A stretch of DNA of 22,969 nucleotides, from contig DHKO01000005.1 in assembly GCA_002404895.1 (NCBI GenBank), positions 1 to 22,969 of the forward strand. Reading direction: 5' to 3'. Of this stretch, positions 1-5,519 are shown piece by piece (the stretch's first letter is position 1; every line of letters begins with the position of its first letter). The notes beneath the pieces were generated by a model that was not told the origin of the DNA, searched no databases, and worked only from the letters and a program-made list of their open reading frames with translations. Source of the stretch: Treponema sp. UBA4692. GTDB taxonomy: Bacteria; Spirochaetota; Spirochaetia; Treponematales; Treponemataceae. Both the position numbers and the translations under genes were made by a program.

Positions 1-326
1 ATGCTGTGGTCAGCGTAGGCAACAGAAATCGCCTGAAAATTCAAGTTGTAATAGACGTGCCCTGCCTTGTAGTCGGAAGTTGAAGAGTCGCTTTTGCCGT
101 AGTCAAGCGCGGTGTAGCTGTAGAACTCGAATCCGCCGTATTTTGTCATCGAAAGGCTTTTTCCGTTTACTTTTTCTGCGAAAGCTTCGGATGTCTTGTT
201 TTTAGAAAGATTAAGCTCGTAGGATTTTCCCCCGAATTCAACGCTCATTTTCTGTGTGTTTTTAGACTGCGCAAAAATGCCGGTTGCGGCAAACAATGCA
301 AATAAAATTGAAACCAGTTTTTTCAT
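1..326 (-). CDS. Secreted cyclophilin-like protein, C-terminus cut by window edge
   Basis: The 108 visible residues start at ATG 326 with a signal peptide (MKKLVSILFALFAATGIFAQ, cleavage likely after FAQ), so the protein is exported. A short linker leads into a beta-rich domain: MSVEFGGKSYELNLSKNKTS, then a Y-GG-EFYSY stretch, then GHVYYNLNFQAISVAYADHS. This order matches the small cyclophilin-like fold family often found beside flavodoxins and aldo-keto reductases; that family link is from memory of its pattern and is not proven. A GAGG Shine-Dalgarno lies about 8 nt before the ATG. The gene has the same promoter and operator as the flavodoxin at 4415-4849, so the two probably form one regulon. 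The precise role is unknown. The 3' end lies outside the window. Confidence 0.7.
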   Translation of the reverse strand, partial: MKKLVSILFALFAATGIFAQSKNTQKMSVEFGGKSYELNLSKNKTSEAFAEKVNGKSLSMTKYGGFEFYSYTALDYGKSDSSTSDYKAGHVYYNLNFQAISVAYADHS

Positions 327-348
327 GAATCGCCTCGTTACAATCAGA

Positions 349-403
349 TTAGTTACATAATGTAACTAACAAAGAATATAATAAACTAAATATCGGCTGT
401 CAA
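349..403 (-). promoter_or_regulatory. Promoter plus palindromic operator of the cyclophilin-like gene
   Basis: On the minus strand TTGACA (398-403) and TATATT (375-380) are separated by 17 bp, close to a perfect sigma70 promoter. Directly downstream, 349-369 is a perfect 21-bp palindrome with half-sites TTAGTTAC and GTAACTAA. It overlaps the expected transcription start, which is where a repressor would act. Size and symmetry suit a dimeric TetR, MarR or HxlR-type repressor, but no such gene is in the window. A near copy of the arrangement lies at 4873-4927. Confidence 0.8.
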
Positions 404-410
404 GGTGATT

Positions 411-740
411 CTATGCTGAAAAAATTATTCCGTTTCGTAAAAGCAAATAAATTCTCCTCGCGGAATCATTCCGTTTATCAAAAGTACGTGCTGGCATACT
501 GCGGAATCATTCCGTTCCAAAAAATTACTTGCGGACGCTGAACGGAACTATTCCGTTTGAAGAAAACACGCTAGTTCTGCTTATGGAATTTTTCGCATGG
601 GCAAAAAATACGCTGGGCAGAGCGTGAAATAATTTCATAACAGGAAAATACGTTTTGCCGGACAATGCAGAAATTTCACGAGCAGAAAACACGTTGAACA
701 GAGCATGAAACTTTTCGGACGAGCAGAACTGGCACGGCGA
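411..740. repeat. Degenerate tandem array with a 41-bp period
   Basis: The core CGGAATCATTCCG occurs at 461-473 and 502-514, and as CGGAACTATTCCG at 543-555. A partial copy ends at 432. The spacing is exactly 41 bp. Continuing the same phase gives decayed copies at 584-596, 625-637, 666-678 and 706-718 (the last after 40 bp). The DNA between cores is also related: units share an A-rich stretch followed by ACGCTG or ACGTTG-like sequence. This is therefore a minisatellite and not repeats with unique spacers. Copies nearest the cyclophilin promoter are best conserved and decay toward the restriction gene. The core is itself palindromic. The array fills the 327-753 gap apart from the promoter; no gene was seen there. 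Confidence 0.8.
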
Positions 741-753
741 AATGAACAAAAAT

Positions 754-2043
754 TTATTTTTCAGCAATTTTCTGCACTCCAAAAAACTCATCAACTTTAT
801 AAATATTTTGAGAATTATATTTATAGGAAAATACAATAAAATTATCTATGTTTCTTTTGTTTATAAGAAATTTTGGTTTGCGTTTTTCTCCGCTTGGCTG
901 GTGTCCTTGATTGAATACGGTTAGAGTTTCATTCAAATTTATTCTGTTCAATTCAAAAATTTTCATCTGCAAAAATTCAACAGAATGTTTCATTTTTGCA
1001 GCATACGATATTTTTCCATCGTTACAAGTCTCTCCAAGAAGGTTCATTCTTTTTAATGCCATTTCGTAATTATGAGCAGAATCTTTTTCTGTTTTATGTT
1101 CATAAATTACGTACCACAATTTTTCATATTTGTTGATTGCCTCAAGAACATTTTCTTGGTCATTTCCCGGAGCTTCATTTTTATCAATATCACTAGCTTT
1201 TAAATCGCCGTAATAATTCTCTGCTGGAAAAAATAAATCAAAATCCAAAAGTTTTTGACTCTTGTTTTTTATGTTTCCAATATAAATCATCTCACCTTGA
1301 CAATTCTCTGCAACAATAAAAGCCGAGAATTTATATTCCAAAAACCATCCCGGCCATTCTGTTCCGCGCCACTGATACCAGTCTGCTTTTTTCATTTCTA
1401 GAATGGCTTTATCTGCAAGTATCCATTTTCCAAAATCAAACTGAGAATTAAATTTTTTAAACAGTGTAAAAATATGATTTTCATCTTTCTTTCCACAAAT
1501 AAAATCCTTAAATTTTCTGCTTGTTAGAACAGTTATATGATTTCCATTCCAATCAGTTTTTTCAAAGATTCCATTAGAAAGCCCCTGATATAAATCATTT
1601 GAATAAACATGCGCTGCGCTTGAATTGCATTTGTGGGAAATATAATCTTCGGTTTTAAAATTTACAAAAAGAATTAACCCCTCGTAATGATAAATTCCAA
1701 TCAATCTTATAGATACATTGGAACTGCTCGCATATTCATCATAAAATTCTTTATACCATTTTTTTAACTGGAGACGTTTTTTAAAAAGCGGATGAGGAAA
1801 ACTTAAATACGTTATCGCTCCGCAAAGAAAATATTCAATTTTTCCGTCATGCTTGTAGGCATAGACATTTTTCGTTCCTTGATATTTTAATGAAATTACA
1901 TTTTCACCAAGAGAATTCTTCAATGCAATAAAAATATCTTTTGATGATAAAAGAGGCTGATCATAATCCAAGACTAAATTCTTATTTGGAGCAATCTGCT
2001 CTGATTTTAACACTTGCTTTCGTTCTGTTCCTGATTCTTTCAT
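754..2043 (-). CDS. Putative type II restriction endonuclease (methyltransferase partner)
   Basis: This 429-residue protein follows the cytosine-5 methyltransferase with a 15-bp gap on the same strand, the usual layout of a type II restriction-modification pair. ATG 2043 is supported by a GAGG Shine-Dalgarno about 8 nt upstream. It has no signal peptide or membrane segment. The stretch ADWYQWRGTEWPGW then FLEYKFSAF contains an acidic-x-Lys motif (LEYK) after an acidic residue, compatible with a PD-(D/E)xK nuclease core, but this reading is tentative. I cannot assign a specificity or a named endonuclease family. The gene is visibly more AT-rich than the metabolic genes in the window, which suggests horizontal acquisition together with its methyltransferase. 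It could instead be another methylase-associated protein. Confidence 0.6.
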   Translation of the reverse strand: MKESGTERKQVLKSEQIAPNKNLVLDYDQPLLSSKDIFIALKNSLGENVISLKYQGTKNVYAYKHDGKIEYFLCGAITYLSFPHPLFKKRLQLKKWYKEFYDEYASSSNVSIRLIGIYHYEGLILFVNFKTEDYISHKCNSSAAHVYSNDLYQGLSNGIFEKTDWNGNHITVLTSRKFKDFICGKKDENHIFTLFKKFNSQFDFGKWILADKAILEMKKADWYQWRGTEWPGWFLEYKFSAFIVAENCQGEMIYIGNIKNKSQKLLDFDLFFPAENYYGDLKASDIDKNEAPGNDQENVLEAINKYEKLWYVIYEHKTEKDSAHNYEMALKRMNLLGETCNDGKISYAAKMKHSVEFLQMKIFELNRINLNETLTVFNQGHQPSGEKRKPKFLINKRNIDNFIVFSYKYNSQNIYKVDEFFGVQKIAEK

Positions 2044-2058
2044 TGCTCAGCCTCATTA

Positions 2059-3261
2059 TTAAAATTCAAGAAGTTTTCTTGTAACTTCTTCTAAAACTTT
2101 CACGCATATAGAATTTCCAAGTTGTTTATAACATTCATGCGCAGATTGATTTCCAAAATTAAAATCATCAGGAAAATCTTGAAGCCGCAGACACTCTTTT
2201 AGTGAAAGTTTTCGTTTATATTTTCCAATTATTGAAGTTTGAACCATTGCGACTAGCGCAGGCGCAACATTTGGAACTTTCACACGCATTCCGCTCGGTC
2301 TGAACTGAATAAGCCCTTCATAAACAGATTTTATTTTTTCACCACACTGCCATTCAAATTTTTTCTGTGTTGATGTAAAATTTTCATAAACATGCCATTT
2401 TTTCGCCCATTCATCGATAAACTTTTTGTTTCGTTCGTAAAGTTCCACGTTTTTTCTGACAAATTCTTTTTTCCATTGTGGGAAAAATGAAATATCACTA
2501 TTTAAATGAAAAAAATCTGCCCAAACAGGAAATCCTATCGTTTTTATATCAATTCCTTGATAAAACTCGTTCCAAGCCTGCATTGTTAAGTTGTCTTCTT
2601 TTCTAACATTCAAAGATTCATCGCTTTCTCTTTCGTCTAAAATTGAATAAATCGAATTTTCTTCTTTTGTTTTTAATCCTGCAAAATCAAATTCAAGCGG
2701 AATATTAGTTTTTTCTGGGGCATATATTCCAGGCAAAAAAGCACGTTCGCGAAACTGTGGAACACCAAACTGATGTGGTGACAAAATCAGCGGAAGTTTT
2801 GTAGTTCTGTATCCAAGTTTGTGTAGACTTTCTAAAATAACTTTGATTGTATTTCCATTATCGTGCGAAACAAGATTGCGGACATTTTCCATCAAAATGT
2901 ATTTAGGCTTTTTTTCTTTTAGTATTCGAAATACTTCAAAAATCAGTGTTCCACGGGCTTCGTCAAATCCAAACTGTTTTCCGCTTTTTGAAAATGCTTG
3001 GCAAGGAGGTGAAAAAAAACAAAAATCATGGTTTGGAATTTCCTTTTCGTCTTTTTTGGTCAAGTCACAAAGAGATTCTTTTCCATAATTTAATTTGAAG
3101 ATATTGGCACAATCATTATTTATATTAGCCGCAAACACACATTCTGAATTTGGAACAATGCGTTTTACAGCTTGGGTAAAAGCACCAATTCCTGAAAAAA
3201 GTTCTATGTATTTTAAATGTGTATGTCTTTTTAAACGGACATTATAAAGAGCAGAATTTTG
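2059..3261 (-). CDS. DNA (cytosine-5) methyltransferase with disrupted start
   Basis: This protein transfers a methyl group from S-adenosylmethionine to cytosine C5 and should protect the host from the adjacent nuclease. All core motifs are present in order: motif I LFSGIGAF, catalytic motif IV SPPCQAFSKSG, motif VI MENVRN, motif VIII QFGVPQFRERAF, a variable target-recognition region, motif IX around RPSGMRVKVPNVAPALVAM, and motif X KQLGNSICVKV. Motif I lies upstream of the first in-frame start codon (GTG at 3138). The open frame reaches a TAA at 3262-3264 with no ATG, GTG or TTG between it and motif I. An ATG at 3240-3242 sits in another frame and would join correctly if one T were added to the TTT at 3233-3235. 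The coordinates given are the open frame, not a proven start. The gene may be frameshifted, phase-variable or mis-sequenced. Confidence 0.85.
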   Translation of the reverse strand, partial: QNSALYNVRLKRHTHLKYIELFSGIGAFTQAVKRIVPNSECVFAANINNDCANIFKLNYGKESLCDLTKKDEKEIPNHDFCFFSPPCQAFSKSGKQFGFDEARGTLIFEVFRILKEKKPKYILMENVRNLVSHDNGNTIKVILESLHKLGYRTTKLPLILSPHQFGVPQFRERAFLPGIYAPEKTNIPLEFDFAGLKTKEENSIYSILDERESDESLNVRKEDNLTMQAWNEFYQGIDIKTIGFPVWADFFHLNSDISFFPQWKKEFVRKNVELYERNKKFIDEWAKKWHVYENFTSTQKKFEWQCGEKIKSVYEGLIQFRPSGMRVKVPNVAPALVAMVQTSIIGKYKRKLSLKECLRLQDFPDDFNFGNQSAHECYKQLGNSICVKVLEEVTRKLLEF

Positions 3262-3325
3262 TTATAAAGAGTTTTGCCAGTTCACCGATATATAAAGAAA
3301 TAAGGTAAATGAAATAATGTCAGAA

Positions 3326-3359
3326 CTTGCCCAAAATAATGTCCGATTTTTTGGACAAG
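3326..3359 (-). promoter_or_regulatory. Inverted repeat upstream of the methyltransferase
   Basis: CTTGCCCAAAA (3326-3336) and TTTTGGACAAG (3349-3359) form an 11-bp stem with one mismatch, which becomes a G-U pair in minus-strand RNA. The loop carries GTCC, which can also pair with the downstream GGAC. A related ATGTC...GACAT repeat covers the methyltransferase start zone (about 3224-3242), and TATAAT on the minus strand occupies 3241-3246. These may be operator sites for self-regulation of the restriction system. Nothing else was recognised in 3262-3470. Confidence 0.35.
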
Positions 3360-3470
3360 CTTTTTATAACTTAAAGTTTTGGGATTTTACATACTTTTAG
3401 GATATTAAAAAATTTTTATTTTCAAACACTTGATAGCTGGCAGAATCTGCACAGCTGATGAAAAGAACTT

Positions 3471-3614
3471 CGGCTTAGGGATAGTAGCACCTGCGAAGCA
3501 GTTCCGAAACGAAGTGAAGGAATGAGCCGCGTAAGACGGCGAAGTGCGGATAGCCCGACGGTGGCGGCTGGAATGTAACGAAGTGAAATGCAAGCCGCCA
3601 CCGGAAGCCCCGGA
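3471..3614 (+). repeat. Dispersed GC-rich intergenic element, copy 1
   Basis: This copy begins TTAGGGATAGTAGC, has GGATAGCCCGAC in the middle and ends GGAAGCCCCGGA. A perfect 10-bp stem (GGTGGCGGCT with AGCCGCCACC) forms in its distal half. It ends a few bases from the stop codon of the carboxymuconolactone-decarboxylase gene, a REP-like position. Related copies occur at 4990, 10284, 13330 and, inverted, 14788. Confidence 0.7.
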
Positions 3615-3617
3615 AAT

Positions 3618-3974
3618 CTATTCCGCCCAGACTTGTTTTGCAAGATTGAAAACTGCCCAGGCTTTTGGCCAGCCGGCATAGAACGCAACGTGGGGTACAA
3701 TCGCGGCAATCTCGTTTTTGGAGACACCGTTTTTCTTTGCGTTTTCAAGCTGATATTTGAGCGAGCTGTCGGTGATTCCCTGCGACATGAGCGAGACAAC
3801 GGTAATAATGCAGCGCGTCTTTAGGTCGATGTCCTGATTGTTCCAGTTTTCGCCGAAAAGAATGTCGTCGTTGAAGTGCGCAAAGTCCGGAGCAAAATCA
3901 CCAAGAGCCGCGCGTCCTGCTGTCTGAACAATTTTCTGCTGATTTTTATTTTCTGTGTTTTCGTTTTGTGGCAT
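3618..3974 (-). CDS. Carboxymuconolactone decarboxylase (CMD/AhpD-like) family protein
   Basis: The 118-residue cytoplasmic protein matches the CMD fold: a helical region with DLKTRCIITVVSLMSQGITD, then QLENAKKNGVSKNEIAAIV and the family signature HVAFYAGWPKAWAVFN. It is short and has a single cysteine (in TRC), so the CxxC redox pair of true AhpD is absent. A thiol-peroxidase-coupled role is therefore unlikely, and the catalytic activity is unknown. ATG 3974 follows an AGAGGA Shine-Dalgarno. Proteins of this family are often found beside flavodoxin and cyclophilin-like genes, as here, which suggests a common redox or xenobiotic response. No GTTAC/GTAAC operator is visible in front of this gene, so it may be regulated separately. 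Confidence 0.85.
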   Translation of the reverse strand: MPQNENTENKNQQKIVQTAGRAALGDFAPDFAHFNDDILFGENWNNQDIDLKTRCIITVVSLMSQGITDSSLKYQLENAKKNGVSKNEIAAIVPHVAFYAGWPKAWAVFNLAKQVWAE

Positions 3975-4039
3975 AGTTTTTTCCTCTTAAGATGCTGATA
4001 CTGCTTAAAGGTTTTGCCTTAGAACCAAGGCTTTATATA

Positions 4040-4068
4040 TGTACAGTAGAAATAAAATATGCTAAGAT
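4040..4068 (+). promoter_or_regulatory. Candidate promoter of the small toxin gene
   Basis: TGTACA (4040-4045) and TAAGAT (4063-4068) are 17 bp apart, each matching consensus at four of six positions. Transcription would start near 4075 and give an 80-nt leader containing the hairpin at 4102-4144. This is a moderate match and not decisive by itself. Confidence 0.4.
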
Positions 4069-4101
4069 AACTTTGGAAGTGCCTGATTCAAAAGGCGGCG
4101 T

Positions 4102-4144
4102 CTCCCGAACTCAACCAGTTTTGCTGGAATTTGAAAACCGGGAG
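4102..4144 (+). promoter_or_regulatory. Leader hairpin that sequesters the toxin Shine-Dalgarno
   Basis: CTCCCG (4102-4107) pairs perfectly with CGGGAG (4139-4144), which includes the Shine-Dalgarno of the ATG at 4154. Inside, CCAG (4115-4118) pairs with CTGG (4124-4127). Masked ribosome sites of this sort are typical of type I toxin mRNAs, where the full-length transcript is translationally inert. Confidence 0.55.
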
Positions 4145-4153
4145 GGCTTGCGT

Positions 4154-4261
4154 ATGACTTTAGAGCTTGTTTTGGCGGCAGCAACAATTATAAGTTGCAT
4201 CGCTGCTGTTGCAAGTGCAGTTGTCGCAACTCTTTCTTACCTAAAAAATAAGAAGAGTTAA
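4154..4261 (+). CDS. Small hydrophobic peptide, candidate type I toxin
   Basis: The 35-residue peptide is MTLELVLAAATIISCIAAVA, then SAVVATLSYLKNKKS: one membrane helix of about 25 residues with a basic tail, the build of holin-like and TxpA/Fst-type toxins. ATG 4154 has a GGAGGG Shine-Dalgarno about 8 nt upstream. The frame stays open upstream to 3992, but that longer start lacks a ribosome site and would overlap the leader hairpin, so I prefer the short form. A bidirectional terminator begins just after the stop, and an antisense promoter lies beyond it. I infer that the peptide would depolarise or permeabilise the cell membrane when produced. Sequence similarity to a named toxin was not established; the call rests on gene architecture. 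It could alternatively be a regulatory membrane micropeptide. Confidence 0.55.
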   Translation: MTLELVLAAATIISCIAAVASAVVATLSYLKNKKS

Positions 4262-4348
4262 AAAGTAAAGCCGCCCTTTCGTTTGACCACACTGGACGGC
4301 TTTATAACCAATCATGTGGAGACGACCGACTGAGTCGGGCATTTCCTT
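4258..4348 (-). ncRNA. Candidate antisense antitoxin RNA
   Basis: The minus-strand promoter at 4355-4383 would start an RNA near 4348. The RNA would contain the hairpin CCGAC-loop-GTCGG (4326-4338), then the large terminator stem, and end in TTTTT (4264-4260), for about 90 nt. It would be complementary to the 3' end of the toxin mRNA, including the stop codon and terminator. That is the layout of TxpA/RatA-type antitoxins. The ends are predicted from promoter and terminator positions only. Confidence 0.5.
4266..4304. terminator. Bidirectional terminator between toxin and antitoxin
   Basis: TAAAGCCGCCC (4266-4276) pairs with GGACGGCTTTA (4294-4304) with one mismatch. On the minus strand it is followed by CTTTTT, giving a good intrinsic terminator for the antisense RNA. 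On the plus strand the stem follows the toxin stop by 4 nt but has no clear T-run. Confidence 0.65.
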
Positions 4349-4354
4349 TCGCAT

Positions 4355-4383
4355 AATATAGCACAGATTATTTTCGCCGTCAA
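4355..4383 (-). promoter_or_regulatory. Strong promoter of the antisense RNA
   Basis: TTGACG (4378-4383) and TATATT (4355-4360) on the minus strand are exactly 17 bp apart, 10 of 12 consensus matches. There is no open reading frame directly downstream on that strand, so it most likely drives a non-coding transcript into the toxin 3' end. Confidence 0.6.
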
Positions 4384-4414
4384 ATCTTGTAAAACTTACA
4401 AAGCAACCGAATAT

Positions 4415-4849
4415 TTATTCCAAAATCCCGTCGATGTATTTTTTCACTTCCGCGCCGGACGCGCTTCCACGGAATTCTCTGCCGCCTTTAAGGACTGCGC
4501 CTTTTGCGTGCTTTGCCAAATCCGAGCCGCTGCGTCCGAGTCCGCTTCCGCCGCTTGAGTTTGCGATTGCCGGACGGCTTTTTTCATCATTGCACTCAAT
4601 GGAAGAAAGCGAGTTGCTGTCGTGCCAGTTCAAGTCCGCGCTCGTGTATTTGTGAACCGGCACAATTTCGTGAATGTCCGCGCCCAAAGCAGAAGCCGCC
4701 GTTTTTGCGAGCCGCTCCGTTGTTCCTGTCGCGCTGAAATAGCAGACAACCGTCTTTTTCTGATTACCAGAATTTCCACTCAAATTTTGCGCATTTGCTC
4801 CAAACATAAAAATTCCTCCCGCTAAAAGTGAAATAAAAAGTTTTTTCAT
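4415..4849 (-). CDS. Secreted flavodoxin with an internal in-frame deletion
   Basis: The start is ATG 4849, preceded by GAGGGA. A longer reading to 4927 would run through the promoter. Residues 1-21 form a signal peptide (MKKLFISLLAGGIFMFGANA, then Q). The flavodoxin phosphate loop SATGTT is at residues 39-44, followed by HKYTSADLNWHDSNS and the NDEKSRPAIAN segment usual in this family. At residue 97 the protein jumps straight to SSGGSGLGRSGSDLAKHAKG. The expected middle block, including the conserved hydrophobic strand and P-x-W-W loop that contact the FMN ring, is missing (about 40 residues from memory of the family). FMN binding is probably impaired, so this may be a pseudogene that is still open, or an assembly deletion. 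The gene is co-regulated with the cyclophilin-like gene at the window start. Confidence 0.8.
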   Translation of the reverse strand: MKKLFISLLAGGIFMFGANAQNLSGNSGNQKKTVVCYFSATGTTERLAKTAASALGADIHEIVPVHKYTSADLNWHDSNSLSSIECNDEKSRPAIANSSGGSGLGRSGSDLAKHAKGAVLKGGREFRGSASGAEVKKYIDGILE

Positions 4850-4872
4850 AAAATATCCCTCTGTATGCAATA

Positions 4873-4927
4873 TTAAGTTACGGAATGTAACTAACATAAA
4901 ATATAATAAACCAATATCGGCTGTCAA
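4873..4927 (-). promoter_or_regulatory. Promoter plus operator of the flavodoxin gene
   Basis: TTGACA (4922-4927) and TATATT (4900-4905) are 16 bp apart. Downstream, 4873-4894 holds half-sites GTTAC and GTAAC five bases apart within a near-palindrome. From TTGACA to the operator the sequence is almost the same as at 349-403, so this is a duplicated control region. Confidence 0.8.
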
Positions 4928-4958
4928 GGATTTTTACCGCAAAACTCGTTATTTTACG

Positions 4959-5112
4959 TGTGCGCTAACGCGCACAGCCTAAGCTTTTCGGCTTAGGGAT
5001 AGTAGCGGCGGCGAAGCCGTTGCGGAACGGAGCAGAGCGAAGTGGAGCAATGAAACCGCGAATAGCCCGACCCGAGCGGCAGCGCTTGCGCGGAGCGAGG
5101 GGAAGCCCCGGA
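4959..5112 (+). repeat. Dispersed GC-rich intergenic element, copy 2, with leading hairpins
   Basis: Two perfect hairpins open the region: TGTGCGC-TAAC-GCGCACA (4959-4976) and CCTAAGC/GCTTAGG (4978-4997). The element then runs TTAGGGATAGTAGC, AATAGCCCGAC and GGAAGCCCCGGA, the same framework as copy 1 but with different arm sequences (for example GCGGCGGCGAAGCCGTTGCG). With the flavodoxin promoter this accounts for most of the 4850-5219 gap; no gene was seen in it. Confidence 0.7.
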
Positions 5113-5219
5113 TGATTATCAGAAAAGTCCGAATTTCTAAGAAAACTATCGAAAATTTTCTGATGATTTTTCCTTTTGTTTTTATTATCTTTATGAAAAT
5201 TGAATTTTTGGAGGAAAAC

Positions 5220-5519
5220 ATGGTCAAGCTTTACGGCTCGTCGCTTTGCCCGGACTGCATTGCGTGCAAGAAATCTTTTGACGCGGAAAAAATCGCCTAC
5301 GAGTTCAAAGATATTACTTCTGACTTGCGGAATCTGAAGGATTTTCTCGCTCTTCGCGACTCGAATCCGAAATTTGACAAGGCGAAGCAGAAAGGTCTGA
5401 TTGGGATTCCGATTTTGATGACGGAAGACGGCTCGCTCACTTTCAAGTGGCAGGAATTTGTGAAGAATCCGCTTTCGGCGGATGATTGCGGTGATAAAGC
5501 CTGCGGAGTTAATTTTTAA
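5220..5519 (+). CDS. Glutaredoxin-like thiol-disulfide protein
   Basis: The 99-residue protein starts at ATG 5220 behind a strong GGAGG site; upstream in-frame ATGs lack one. The N-terminus KLYGSSLCPDCIACKKSF has the beta-strand plus CPDC active site of a thioredoxin-fold glutaredoxin, with a third cysteine three residues on. GIPILMTEDG supplies the cis-proline loop. A C-terminal DDCGDKACG adds two more cysteines, which might hold metal or form a second disulfide. It is cytoplasmic. The substrate is unknown. Its TAA is immediately followed by the ATG of the MATE transporter, so the two are translationally coupled and probably work in one stress or efflux response. Confidence 0.85.
   Translation: MVKLYGSSLCPDCIACKKSFDAEKIAYEFKDITSDLRNLKDFLALRDSNPKFDKAKQKGLIGIPILMTEDGSLTFKWQEFVKNPLSADDCGDKACGVNF

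Noticed and set aside
411..740. CRISPR-like array (short palindromic repeat with about 28-nt spacers)
   Set aside because: Only two cores are identical, the intervening DNA is itself related between units, and no cas genes are near; a decayed minisatellite fits better.
525..836. Minus-strand open frame across the 41-bp array
   Set aside because: It reads through non-triplet repeats and overlaps the restriction gene's 3' end, with no ribosome site or recognisable sequence.
2059..3138. GTG at 3138 as the methyltransferase start
   Set aside because: It would remove motif I, needed to bind S-adenosylmethionine, although motif I is present in the same frame just upstream.
3992..4153. N-terminal extension of the small membrane peptide (89-residue form)
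   Set aside because: No Shine-Dalgarno at 3992, and it would run through the candidate promoter and the leader hairpin; the ATG at 4154 has a proper site. The longer form is not formally excluded.
4850..4927. Longer flavodoxin start at 4927
   Set aside because: The extra 26 residues would be encoded by the promoter and operator; ATG 4849 has its own ribosome site and signal peptide.
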